Origin: Chelatococcus sambhunathii
Lineage (GTDB): Bacteria; Pseudomonadota; Alphaproteobacteria; Rhizobiales; Beijerinckiaceae
Direction: 5' to 3'
NCBI RefSeq assembly: GCF_001418005.1
Contig: NZ_LIOL01000003.1
Coordinates: 434,001-498,000 of the forward strand
Length of the DNA: 64,000 nt
Shown: in pieces, positions 25,846 to 36,842 of the stretch
How positions within the stretch are numbered: the stretch's first letter is position 1
Layout of the letters: each line of letters opens with the position of its first letter
Program-made: the position numbers and the translations under genes
The notes under the pieces: generated by a model
Told to the model about the DNA's origin: nothing
Seen by the model: only the letters and a program-made list of their open reading frames with translations
Database searches by the model: none

Positions 25846-26714
25846 GGCGTCGGCAGGTCCTCGCGGCGCTCGCCGGCCTTGCGCTCCTGCCGGCGGCGGC
25901 GCCAGTTCCCGCCCGGCGCATCGTCGCGCTCGACTGGGGGCTGGCCGAGACGCTGATCGCGATCGGCGCGCCGCCCGTCGGCGTGCCCGAGACGCGCACC
26001 TATGCCGACTGGGTCGTTTCCCCGGCGCTGCCGCCGGGGACGGCGGACGTCGGCCTCAGGGTCGAGCCCAATCTCGAAATCCTGCAGCAGCTCGCGCCCG
26101 ATCTCATCCTCGCCATCGCCGAGCACGAGACGATCCGCCCCCTGCTCGAGCGCATCGCTCCCGTGCTGTCCCTGCCCATCTACGGCCCGCAAGGCACGCC
26201 CTATACCGTCGCGCAGGCGGCCACGCGTCGCCTCGGCGCCGTCACGGGCCGGACGGCCGAGGCCGAAGCGCTCGTCTTCCGCGCCGAGGAAACGATGGTG
26301 TCGGCCCGGGCGCGGCTCGCCGCTTCGGGCAACGCGCGACCTGTCGTCATCGCCTCCTTCCTCGACGGGCGGCATGTGCGCATCTATGCCCGTCACGGCC
26401 TGTTCGATGCCGTGCTTCAACGCATCGGTCTTGCCAATGCCTGGCACGGCCCGACGAACGCCTGGGGCTTTGCCACGGTCGGCCTCGAGGCCCTCGCCGG
26501 CATGCCCGAGGCGCGCCTTGTGCTCCTGGAGCCGCTGCCGCGCGAGACGGCGCGCACCTTCCGCGACAGCCCCCTGTGGAACAACCTGCCCATGGTGCGG
26601 GACGGCCGTGTGCTGCGCCTGCCGCCCGTCCTGATGTTCGGCACCCTGCCCGCCGCCATGCGCTTCTGCACCCTCCTTACCGATGCGCTCACGGGAGAGG
26701 GTGGCCATGGCTGA
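25842..26714 (+). CDS. fhuD: FhuD-like siderophore-binding ABC transporter protein
   Basis: Periplasmic binding protein that would take ferric hydroxamate from the receptor to the permease. 290 aa, starting at GTG 25842, which overlaps the receptor stop by four bases. N terminus VRRRQVLAALAGLALLPAAA has a twin-Arg-like signal. The class III binding-protein pattern is clear: 'RRIVALDWGLAETLIAIGAP', 'VGLRVEPNLEILQQLAPDLI', 'YGPQGTPYTVAQAATRRLGA', 'GFATVGLEALAGMPEARLVL', 'TFRDSPLWNNLPMVRDGRV'. These match FhuD rather than haem or B12 binders. Overlaps fhuB by eight bases. No ATPase gene (fhuC) lies nearby. Confidence 0.9.
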   Translation: MRRRQVLAALAGLALLPAAAPVPARRIVALDWGLAETLIAIGAPPVGVPETRTYADWVVSPALPPGTADVGLRVEPNLEILQQLAPDLILAIAEHETIRPLLERIAPVLSLPIYGPQGTPYTVAQAATRRLGAVTGRTAEAEALVFRAEETMVSARARLAASGNARPVVIASFLDGRHVRIYARHGLFDAVLQRIGLANAWHGPTNAWGFATVGLEALAGMPEARLVLLEPLPRETARTFRDSPLWNNLPMVRDGRVLRLPPVLMFGTLPAAMRFCTLLTDALTGEGGHG

Positions 26715-28941
26715 GCACGCTCGTGAGCATGCGGCCGCCGAGCCGGAACGAGCGACGCCGGCCGCAGGAACCCGCTCCCCGCCTGCGGAGAGAGGGCAGG
26801 ATGAAGGGCAAGGGCCTGGACCGGAGGCGACGGCGCTGCGTCGGCGGATGCGTGTTGCCGCTCACCGCAAGCCTCTCCCCGAAAGCAAGTCGGGTTCACC
26901 CGACTTGCGCGAGACGAATCGGAGCTCGAGCAAGCCCGAGCTCCGTTGCGGCGAGAGCGGGCTATCGCGGTCCCTCCTCCATCCCGCCTGGTGCGTGGCG
27001 GCCATGGTCGCCGTCGCATTGCTCCTCAGCATCGATGCGCTCGTGGCACGGCTGCCGCCGGAGCTGTGGTTTACGGCCCTCACCGCTCCGGACCTCACCG
27101 ACATGCGCCAGCTCGTGGCGCGCGAGAGTTTCCTGCCCCGGCTCGTCGTCAGCATCCTCGCCGGAGCGGCGCTGGGGCTCGCGGGCGCCGTGTTCCAGCA
27201 GGTGCTGCGCAATCCCCTCGCCTCCTCGACGACGCTCGGTGTCGCGGCCGGCGCGCGCCTTGCCCTCGCCGTTGCCGGGCTGTGGCTGCCGGGAGTGCTG
27301 ACGGAAGGAAGCGAGATCGTCGCCTTCGGCGGCGCCGCGGCCGCGCTCCTACTCGTCCTCTCCATCGCTTGGGGCCGGGCGCTGTCGCCGCTCGCGGTCG
27401 TCATCGCCGGCATGGCGGTGAGCCTTGCCGCCGGCACGGCGGCGGCGGCACTCGTCCTGTTCAACGAGCATTATCTCACCGCCCTTTTCCTCTGGGGCGG
27501 CGGCTCGCTCAGCCAGCAGGGCTGGGACACCGTGTGGTTCCTCGCGCCGCGGCTCGCCATCGTTGCGCCGCTCGTCGCGCTGATGGCGCGGCCGCTGACG
27601 CTCGCCGGCCTCGATGACGGGCAGGCGCGCAGCCTGGGGCTCGCGCTCGGCGGCGCCCGCCTTGTCCTGTTGGGGCTGGCCGTGGCGCTCGCGGCCTCGG
27701 TCGTCAGCGCCGTCGGCGTCATCGGCTTCGTCGATCTCGCCGCTCCGACGCTCGCCGGCCTCATGGGCGCGCGCACCCTGCGCCAGCGCCTCCTGTGGGC
27801 GCCGCTCACCGGCGCCGCCCTCCTGTGGCTGACCGACCAGCTCCTGCAGCGCTGGGCCGGGCCCTTGGGCGAGATGGTGCCGACGGGGGCCGTGACGGCC
27901 CTCCTCGGGGCGCCGCTCCTCCTCGTCCTGCTGCGGCGTCTCGCGGTGACGGCCACGCCGCCGCGCAGCGCCGCTCTGCCCGCAGCCCGCTGCAGCCGGC
28001 GGCCGTGGCGCAACGTCGGTCTCTTCGCTCTCCTCGCGCTCGTCGTCATCGTCGCAACGCTCGTCATCGGCCGCGGGCCGGACGGGATCGCCGTCGCCGG
28101 GCCGGACGCCCTGTCGGCCCTGCTGCCGTGGCGTCTACCGCGCATCGCAGCCGCCTTCGCCGCCGGCGCCATGCTGGCGGCGGCCGGCGTGCTGATGCAG
28201 CGACTCACCGGCAACCCGATGGCGAGCCCGGAGGTGCTCGGCATCTCGACCGGCGCGGCGCTCGGCCTCGTGCTCCTGCTCATCCTCGTGCCGGCGGCCG
28301 GCCGGTCCGAGAGCCTCGCGGCGGGTGCGGCCGGCGCCTTCCTCGCCCTTCTCGCCATCCTGTCGCTCGCACGCGGCAGCAGCTTCTCGCCTGAGCGGGT
28401 GCTGATCGCCGGCATCGCCCTCGGTGCCTTCTTCGATGCCCTCGTCGTCGCGCTGATGGCGGCGGGCGACCCGCGCGCCCAGATGCTGCTCGCCTGGCTC
28501 GTCGGCTCGACCTATCGAGTGGGCGCGGGCGATGCGCTCGTCACCGCGGGCGTCGCCGTGGCGCTCATCGCCCTGTTGCCGCCGATGGCGCGCTGGCTCG
28601 ACATCCTGCCCCTCGGCACGGCCACAATCCGCACGCTCGGGCTGCCGCTCGGCGCAAGCCGCCTCGCCGTTCTTCTTTTTTCGGCGGTCGCGACGGCTAC
28701 CGCGACGCTCGTCGTCGGCCCGCTCAGCTTCGTCGGGCTCATGGCGCCGCATCTGGCGCGGCTCGCGGGGCTGGCGCAAGGTCTGCCGCAGGCGCTCGGC
28801 GCCGCGCTTCTCGGCGGCACGGTCATGGCCCTGGCCGACTGGCTCGGCCGGCTCGTGTCACCGACGAGCGCCATTCCCGCCGGGCTGATGGCGACGCTCG
28901 TCGGCACCCCCTGCCTCATCTGGCTGCTGCGAAGGCGCTGA
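26707..28941 (+). CDS. fhuB: FhuB-type fused iron-siderophore ABC permease
   Basis: 744-aa inner-membrane permease made of two FecCD-type halves in tandem, as in E. coli FhuB. Half 1 (about 95-415) has 'RLVVSILAGAALGLAGAVFQ' and 'QVLRNPLASSTTLGVAAGA'; half 2 (about 425-740) has 'PRIAAAFAAGAMLAAAGVLM' and 'QRLTGNPMASPEVLGISTGA', 'GPLSFVGLMAPHLARLAG'. About 20 transmembrane segments. The ATG at 26707 overlaps fhuD. Residues about 10-85 before the first helix are charged, unlike FhuB relatives, and are encoded by palindromic repeat DNA, so this arm is probably a later insertion; a GTG at 26992 lies nearer the usual start. The 3' end overlaps the convergent MATE gene by 26 bp. Confidence 0.9.
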   Translation: MAEHAREHAAAEPERATPAAGTRSPPAERGQDEGQGPGPEATALRRRMRVAAHRKPLPESKSGSPDLRETNRSSSKPELRCGESGLSRSLLHPAWCVAAMVAVALLLSIDALVARLPPELWFTALTAPDLTDMRQLVARESFLPRLVVSILAGAALGLAGAVFQQVLRNPLASSTTLGVAAGARLALAVAGLWLPGVLTEGSEIVAFGGAAAALLLVLSIAWGRALSPLAVVIAGMAVSLAAGTAAAALVLFNEHYLTALFLWGGGSLSQQGWDTVWFLAPRLAIVAPLVALMARPLTLAGLDDGQARSLGLALGGARLVLLGLAVALAASVVSAVGVIGFVDLAAPTLAGLMGARTLRQRLLWAPLTGAALLWLTDQLLQRWAGPLGEMVPTGAVTALLGAPLLLVLLRRLAVTATPPRSAALPAARCSRRPWRNVGLFALLALVVIVATLVIGRGPDGIAVAGPDALSALLPWRLPRIAAAFAAGAMLAAAGVLMQRLTGNPMASPEVLGISTGAALGLVLLLILVPAAGRSESLAAGAAGAFLALLAILSLARGSSFSPERVLIAGIALGAFFDALVVALMAAGDPRAQMLLAWLVGSTYRVGAGDALVTAGVAVALIALLPPMARWLDILPLGTATIRTLGLPLGASRLAVLLFSAVATATATLVVGPLSFVGLMAPHLARLAGLAQGLPQALGAALLGGTVMALADWLGRLVSPTSAIPAGLMATLVGTPCLIWLLRRR
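26776..26945. repeat. Palindromic repeat DNA inside the 5' part of fhuB
   Basis: Two strong inverted repeats: arms GCAAGTCGGGT/ACCCGACTTGC at 26885-26908 (two-base spacer) and CGGAGCTCG/CGAGCTCCG at 26920-26945. The left part (from about 26776) carries the 'CTCCCCGCCTGCGGAGAGAG' type sequence found in proteobacterial intergenic repeats. The block keeps the fhuB frame open. It looks like an extragenic repeat that landed in or was captured by the gene start. Confidence 0.6.
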
Positions 28942-30322
28942 GCGCCGGCCGCGCGGCCCGCGCCAATGCGTGCATCTCGCGCGCCAGCAGGGCGGCGGCC
29001 GCGAAACCGGCAAGGCCTGCGGCGATGGCCGGCGCGGCGATGAGCCCGTCGAGCCCCCAGACGCGCGGCAGCACGAGAACAAGCGGCACCAGCAGATAGC
29101 CCTGCGGCGCCAGCGTCACGAGGGCCGCGAGCCGCGCCCGCCCGCTCGCCCGCAGCAGCACGACGAGCACCATCTGCAGGCCGAAGAGGGCGAAGAAGAG
29201 ATGGACGGCGACGAGCGCCCGCGCCGCCACCGCGCGCACCGCCGCATCCGCCGAGAACACCGATACGACGGCATCGGCGCAGCCGATCATGAGCGCGGCG
29301 TGGACGAGCGCGAAGACGCCGGTGACGCGCATCATGAAGCCGAGCGCCGCGCGCACGCGCGCCGTGTCGCCGTTGCCGAGCGCGTAGCCGAGCACGGCCT
29401 GGGCGCCAATGCAGAAGCCGGCGACGGGCAGTACCCCCGCCGCGAGCAGCCTGAGGGCGATGCCGAGGCCGGCGACGCTCGCTTCGCCATAGGGCCCGGC
29501 CGTGCGATAGACGAGCGTGAAGGCGGCGGCCGAGACGACGCTGGCGAGCCCCGCCGGCGCGCCGACGGCGAGGACAGGGCGCAGCACCTCCCGCCAGAGC
29601 GCGCCGAGCCGGCTGCGCAACAGGCTAAGGCGCAGCCGCACCCGCCCGTAGCCGCCGGTGAAATAAACGGCCCAGACGGCCATGACGAGGAGCTGCGCCA
29701 CGAGCGTCGCCGCCGCGGCGCCGGACACGCCCCAGCCGAAAACGAAGATGAAGAGGGGATCGAGCACGATGTTGACGGCAAAGCAGCCGACGAGCGTCCA
29801 CATGCTGAAGCGCGTGTTGCCCTCGCCGATGGCGATGAAGTCGGCGAGGATCTGCGTCAGCGTCAGCACCGTGCCGAGGGCGAGGATGAGCGCATAGGCC
29901 CGCGCCGCGCCGAAGGCACCCGGCGTCGTGCCGAAGGCATGGAGGATCGGGTCCAGAAAGAGGAGCACGAGCCCGCCGGCGCCGACGCCGGTCGCGAGCG
30001 CCATCACCATGGCCGCTGTCGCCGCACGGCCGGCCGCTTCCTCCCGCCCGGCGCCGAGAAGGCGCGAGACGAGCGCCGCGGTACCGACGCCGATGCCTTC
30101 GCCGAGCGCCGCGAGCAGGATGGCGAGCGGGAAGACGAAGCTCACCGCCGCCACCGCCTCGGCCCCCAGCATGCCGAGGAAGGCGGCATTGGCGAGGTGA
30201 TGCAGGGCATTGATCGACAGCCCCGCCACCGCCGGCAGCGCCAGGCGCACGATGAGGCGCCGCAGGTCAGGCGCGCCGAGATCGAGCGGCGCGGAGAGGA
30301 AGAGGCGCATGCGCGGCCTCAT
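28916..30322 (-). CDS. MATE family efflux transporter (possible siderophore exporter)
   Basis: 468-aa multidrug/toxin extrusion protein with 12 predicted helices and the two-bundle MATE pattern: 'PAVAGLSINALHHLANAAFL', 'SFVFPLAILLAALGEGIGVG', 'AALVSRLLGAGREEAAGRAA', 'EGNTRFSMWTLVGCFAVNIV', 'FIFVFGWGVSGAAAATLVAQ', 'VAGFCIGAQAVLGYALGNGD'. Members use H+ or Na+ to expel small molecules. ATG 30322 has AGGA eight bases upstream. Its place downstream of the ornithine hydroxylase cluster suggests siderophore export, but a repeat element separates it from those genes, so co-transcription is not certain. Its stop lies inside the convergent fhuB. Confidence 0.88.
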   Translation of the reverse strand: MRPRMRLFLSAPLDLGAPDLRRLIVRLALPAVAGLSINALHHLANAAFLGMLGAEAVAAVSFVFPLAILLAALGEGIGVGTAALVSRLLGAGREEAAGRAATAAMVMALATGVGAGGLVLLFLDPILHAFGTTPGAFGAARAYALILALGTVLTLTQILADFIAIGEGNTRFSMWTLVGCFAVNIVLDPLFIFVFGWGVSGAAAATLVAQLLVMAVWAVYFTGGYGRVRLRLSLLRSRLGALWREVLRPVLAVGAPAGLASVVSAAAFTLVYRTAGPYGEASVAGLGIALRLLAAGVLPVAGFCIGAQAVLGYALGNGDTARVRAALGFMMRVTGVFALVHAALMIGCADAVVSVFSADAAVRAVAARALVAVHLFFALFGLQMVLVVLLRASGRARLAALVTLAPQGYLLVPLVLVLPRVWGLDGLIAAPAIAAGLAGFAAAALLAREMHALARAARPALSAFAAAR

Positions 30323-30413
30323 CGGTTGCGTCCTGTCCGTTCTGCCGCGCCCGTCTTTCGGTCGCCCTGCCCGGGCAACGCGCCCGCATGGTGGTGAAGC
30401 GCAACGCCCCCCT

Positions 30414-30506
30414 CCGTCATGCCCGCGCTCGTCGCGGGCATCCACGCCTTGCAGCTCGAGGCAACGCTAGAGGCGTGGATGGCCGGGACAAGCCCGGCCA
30501 TGACGG
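30414..30506. repeat. Extragenic palindromic element with three nested hairpins
   Basis: Outer arms CCGTCATG and CATGACGG bound a 93-bp unit. Inside are GCCCGCG/CGCGGGC (30421-30439), TCCACGCCT/AGGCGTGGA (30441-30479) and GGCCGGG/CCCGGCC (30481-30499). This is the classical form of an intergenic mobile palindrome of alphaproteobacteria. It sits between the MATE gene and the acetyltransferase gene and could terminate or process the transcript. Confidence 0.75.
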
Positions 30507-30538
30507 CGGAAGAGGCCGGGCCAATGGCGGACGGTTCA

Positions 30539-31339
30539 TCAATGGTCATCCCGCGCGCCTTCCCGGCAAACGAGCAGAGGCGAGAACGTGGTGCGGAAGC
30601 CCGCCCGCCCGTAGAGCCGCTCGAGATGCGTGCCCGCCGCGCATTGCAGGAAAACGTGGCTTGCGCCGAGCCGGGCCGCCTCGGCGACGAGGCGCCGCGT
30701 GAGCTTGAGACCGATGCCGCCGCGCTGGCGCGTGTGCCACGTGCCGACGTTGTAGAGGCCGGCGAGCGGACCGGTGATATGCAGGGTGGCGCAGGCGACC
30801 GGATCCTGACCGTCGAACACGACCGCATGGCGGGTCGTGACACCGGCCACCGGCTGCGCGGCGGCGAGCACCGGCACATAATGGCGCGCGACATGCGCAT
30901 CGATCGGCCCGCCGTCGTGACAGGCGCCGAAGACGGCGAGGAAGGACTCATCCGGCGCAGGGCCGTCGGTCAGGCGCAAGCCAAGCCCGGCGAGGGCGAG
31001 GTCGTCCTGTGCGACGGGAGCGGCTTCGGCCACCATCCAGCGCGCCGCATAGGCGCGGGCGCCGTGGAGCCAGCCGGGCGCCGCCTCGTCCTCGGCCAGG
31101 AAGGCCGGGGCGCGCCCACGCGCTCGGGCCGTCTCCTCAAGCCAGCCGATGCCGCCGGTGCCGATGCCGACGGCGAAGTTCATGGTCACGTCCGGGATGC
31201 CGGCCGAAAAGGCGTAGCGGGCGCGGCCCGGCCCTGCGATGACCTCGGTGAGATAGCTGCCGGCGAGCATGGCAAGATGCGCCGAGACGAGCGCCTCGGC
31301 ATCCGGCTCGGCCGCTGTTCTTGTCGCCGCGGCCGTCAC
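30539..31339 (-). CDS. GNAT family N-acetyltransferase in siderophore cluster
   Basis: 266-aa acetyltransferase. The N-terminal half is unlike standard families ('GIPDVTMNFAVGIGTGGIGW'); the C-terminal GNAT domain has 'AVVFDGQDPVACATLHITG', 'GLYNVGTWHTRQRGGIGLKL' (acetyl-CoA loop RQRGGIG) and 'LQCAAGTHLERLYGRAGFRT'. It overlaps the ornithine monooxygenase start by ATGA, so it is translationally coupled to siderophore synthesis. A role such as N2-acetylation of the hydroxyornithine unit or self-protection is possible but only inferred. Its stop is 33 bp from the palindromic element. Confidence 0.8.
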   Translation of the reverse strand: MTAAATRTAAEPDAEALVSAHLAMLAGSYLTEVIAGPGRARYAFSAGIPDVTMNFAVGIGTGGIGWLEETARARGRAPAFLAEDEAAPGWLHGARAYAARWMVAEAAPVAQDDLALAGLGLRLTDGPAPDESFLAVFGACHDGGPIDAHVARHYVPVLAAAQPVAGVTTRHAVVFDGQDPVACATLHITGPLAGLYNVGTWHTRQRGGIGLKLTRRLVAEAARLGASHVFLQCAAGTHLERLYGRAGFRTTFSPLLVCREGARDDH

Positions 31340-32676
31340 GAGGAAGCCGCCAGGCGCACGGGCCGCATGAAATGCTCCGCCGGGAGAGGCGGAGGTGGCA
31401 GCCGCTCGACGATCGCCGTCGCGATCTCGCGGGATCGCACGGCGACGACGGAGAGCAGGGTGTCGCTCAGCCCGTGCGTCGTCTCCGACTGGCCCTGCAC
31501 GAAGAGCCCTGCCTCGCAGGCTTCCGCCATCGGCAGGCGATAGTCCCGGTCCACCGTCCCGCCGGCGAGATAGGGCGCGAGCGGGGCGAGAAGCCGACGG
31601 TCGAGGCCACGGCGATAGCCGGTGGCGAGCACGACGGCATCATAGCGCCGTTCCTCGGCTGCCCCGGGTTCACTGCCGGCGAGCGTCAGCGTAATGCCGT
31701 CGCGGTCGGCCGCAGCGGCCACCACTGCGCGCCCGCTCCGCAGCGCGAGCCGGTTTCCGCCAGCCACCCGCTGCTCGTAGAGCATGTCGTAGATGCGCTG
31801 GATCAGGTCGTGATCGACGACCGCATAGTTGGTGTTGCGGAACTCGTCGAGGAAGGCGTGGCGCGCCGCCTGCGATTGGCCGAAGAAGGCGCCGGTGCCC
31901 TCCGGATCGAAGATCTCGTTGACGAAGGGGCTGTCGTCGGCCGGCTTCAGCGCCCGCCCGCGCACGAGAAGATCGATCGCCGCCCTGCCGAAGCGGCCGG
32001 CGAGATCGCAGAAGATCTCGGCCGCGCTCTGGCCGCCGCCGACGACGGCGATGCGGGTGGCGGGGGCGTCGGTAAGCCCGAGCCCAGCGATGCCGTCGAG
32101 ATAGCGCGAGGAATGCATGATGCGCGTGTCGCCGGCGAGCGCGGCGAAGCATTCGGGCAGCTGCGGCGCACCGCCGGCGGCGATGACGACATTGCGCGCC
32201 CGGCGCAGGCGCTCGGTGCCGTCGGCTGCGCGCGAGCGCACGACGAAGGCGGTTACCGTGCTGTCGCGCTCCGCCGCCGGCTCGAGGGCGACGACCTCCT
32301 CGCCATAGCTGCAGCGCTCGGCGAAGCAGGATGCCGCCCAGCGCAGGTAGTCGTTGAATTCGATACGGCTCGGGAAGAACGTCTTGCGGTTGATGAAGGC
32401 GGTGAGACGTCCCTTCTCGTGCAGGTAGTTGACGAAGGTGAAAGGGCTCGTCGGGTCGCGCAGCGAGACGAGATCCTTGAGGAAGGAGATCTGCATGTCG
32501 CTGTCCGGCAGCAGCATGCCGCCGTGCCAGGTGAAATGCGGCTGCTTCTCGACGAAATGGAAGGCGAGGCCCGGCCGCTCGCGGCGGGCCGCCTCGTCGA
32601 GCGCGATGGCGAGGGCGAGGTTCGAGGGGCCGAAGCCGACGCCGATCACGTCGAAGGTCCGGTCATGTAGGGTCAT
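31336..32676 (-). CDS. pvdA: L-ornithine N5-monooxygenase (siderophore hydroxamate synthesis)
   Basis: FAD- and NADPH-dependent enzyme that hydroxylates the side-chain amine of ornithine (or lysine), the first step to hydroxamate siderophores. 446 aa. FAD site 'VIGVGFGPSNLALAIALDE' (residues 10-28), the family hallmark 'MLLPDSDMQISFLKDLVSLR', 'SPFTFVNYLHEKGRL', NADPH site 'IAVVGGGQSAAEIFCDLA' (209-226), 'VNEIFDPEGTGAFF' and 'DAVVLATGYRRGL'. Ornithine is favoured over lysine by PvdA/SidA/VbsO-like blocks. ATG 32676 follows AGGTGA; the frame also opens at a GTG (32685). It begins six bases after the acyltransferase stop, so the two are one operon. Confidence 0.93.
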   Translation of the reverse strand: MTLHDRTFDVIGVGFGPSNLALAIALDEAARRERPGLAFHFVEKQPHFTWHGGMLLPDSDMQISFLKDLVSLRDPTSPFTFVNYLHEKGRLTAFINRKTFFPSRIEFNDYLRWAASCFAERCSYGEEVVALEPAAERDSTVTAFVVRSRAADGTERLRRARNVVIAAGGAPQLPECFAALAGDTRIMHSSRYLDGIAGLGLTDAPATRIAVVGGGQSAAEIFCDLAGRFGRAAIDLLVRGRALKPADDSPFVNEIFDPEGTGAFFGQSQAARHAFLDEFRNTNYAVVDHDLIQRIYDMLYEQRVAGGNRLALRSGRAVVAAAADRDGITLTLAGSEPGAAEERRYDAVVLATGYRRGLDRRLLAPLAPYLAGGTVDRDYRLPMAEACEAGLFVQGQSETTHGLSDTLLSVVAVRSREIATAIVERLPPPPLPAEHFMRPVRLAASS

Positions 32677-32681
32677 GGGGA

Positions 32682-33800
32682 TCACCTGCCGCTGGTCGTG
32701 TGACGGTCATGCCTCGGCGGGCTCGGGCTGCGGACGCCCTGCCGTGCTGCCGCCGGCGCCACTGCCGGCTGCCAGAGCCGGTCGCCGAAGAAGCGCTCGC
32801 GCAGCAGCATCACGAGCAAGGCCCGTTTGTGCGGGAAGTCGAATTCCTTGATCTTGGCGAAGCCGGCCTTGTCGAGATTGCGGATCTGTTGCTGGTGGTC
32901 GGCCCTTGGCTCGCCGACGATGCGCTCGGTGCGGCAGTCGTCGAGGAAGATGTAGTGCATCAGCGACGGCAGCCAGGCGGTGACCCAAGGTCGGCCGCGG
33001 AAGCTGTCCTCGCCGATGAGCACGTGCCAGCCGCGGTCGTAGTCCTGCGCGTCGTAGAAGGGGCCGAGGCGGTTCTCCTTCGCCCAATAGACCTCGAAAT
33101 AGCCGAAGGGCTCCCCGTTGAAGGAGACGATGAGCGGCAGCATGTGGGGATCGGCGATGAGCCCGCCGAGATAGGCCCGGTGCTTGTCGAGGTCGCCCTC
33201 CTCCGCCCAGACGGCGGCGACGCGCGGGTCGTTCATCCAGCGGTTGAGGCGCGCGGCGTCGGCCTCCACCGTCGCGGCGCGCAGGGACAGAACGCCGCCG
33301 AGCCAGGGGATGAAGCGGGCATAGACCATGCCCGTCGGCTTCATCGGCCGCAGCGGATGGCGGCGCTCGCCCGTCATCACGAGATGCTGCGGATAGGGCG
33401 CGGTTGGGGACGGCAGCCACAGCTCGGGCAGTTGCCACAGCAGGGAGGCGCGGGCCGTCAGCATGCCGCCGGGGCCGGCAAGCGCGGCCCCGCGCCCGAG
33501 GAGCGTATCGGCGACGGGCGCCCAGTCCATCGAAGCAAGCCCGACCGTGGCCCGATCCGGATGCAGGGCAAAGAAGGCCTCGAGTCCGGCGAGGGCGGCG
33601 TGCACCAGCGTCACGGGCTCCGCCGCGCCCGGCCGAAATGCCAGGCGGCGGCTCTCGTCCTCGCACAGCAAGGTGGCGAGCACCGTGCCGTCACGCTCGA
33701 CAGCGAGGCCGCGGCCGGCCGCCCGCACCGCAAGTCTTGGTTGTTCCCCGGCATTGAAGGAGGTGTAGACGGTCTCGCCTGGTCTCATCTCGGCGTCCAT
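32682..33800 (-). CDS. Siderophore acyltransferase (N5-hydroxyornithine acyl/acetyltransferase)
   Basis: 372-aa protein of the IucB/RhbD/VbsA-type acyltransferases that load an acyl group from acyl-CoA on the hydroxylamine to finish the hydroxamate. The C-terminal GNAT-like domain (about 178-345) is clear: 'LSLRAATVEADAARLNRWMN', 'DPRVAAVWAEEGDLDKHRAY', 'LPLIVSFNGEPFGYFEVYWA', 'YDAQDYDRGWHVLIGEDSFR', 'DDCRTERIVGEPRADHQQQI', 'GFAKIKEFDFPHKRALLVML'. The N-terminal half is the weakly conserved domain common in bacterial members. ATG 33800 has AGGAG six bases upstream. First gene of the minus-strand siderophore operon, divergent from the NRPS gene. Confidence 0.9.
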   Translation of the reverse strand: MDAEMRPGETVYTSFNAGEQPRLAVRAAGRGLAVERDGTVLATLLCEDESRRLAFRPGAAEPVTLVHAALAGLEAFFALHPDRATVGLASMDWAPVADTLLGRGAALAGPGGMLTARASLLWQLPELWLPSPTAPYPQHLVMTGERRHPLRPMKPTGMVYARFIPWLGGVLSLRAATVEADAARLNRWMNDPRVAAVWAEEGDLDKHRAYLGGLIADPHMLPLIVSFNGEPFGYFEVYWAKENRLGPFYDAQDYDRGWHVLIGEDSFRGRPWVTAWLPSLMHYIFLDDCRTERIVGEPRADHQQQIRNLDKAGFAKIKEFDFPHKRALLVMLLRERFFGDRLWQPAVAPAAARQGVRSPSPPRHDRHTTSGR

Positions 33801-33956
33801 GGCCCTCTCCTGCCGACATGTCGATGAAACGACGAATGCGCAGGGCGTTTTTTTCAGCGTCCCGGCCTGCAGCCGATGCCGAAACGGGCAAGACGCGAAA
33901 TTTTTCCCCTCCCCGTCCGTCTTGAGGGCATCGACAACAATGGACGGATCGGGCGC

Positions 33957-36824
<2,868 letters not shown>

Positions 36825-36842
36825 GGCCGGGGGCCGCCCGAC

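Noticed and set aside
33876-33956. Upstream ATG that would add 27 residues to the NRPS
   Set aside because: MbtH similarity begins at the ATG at 33957, and the extra residues (basic, no motif) do not match family N termini; kept as an alternative only.
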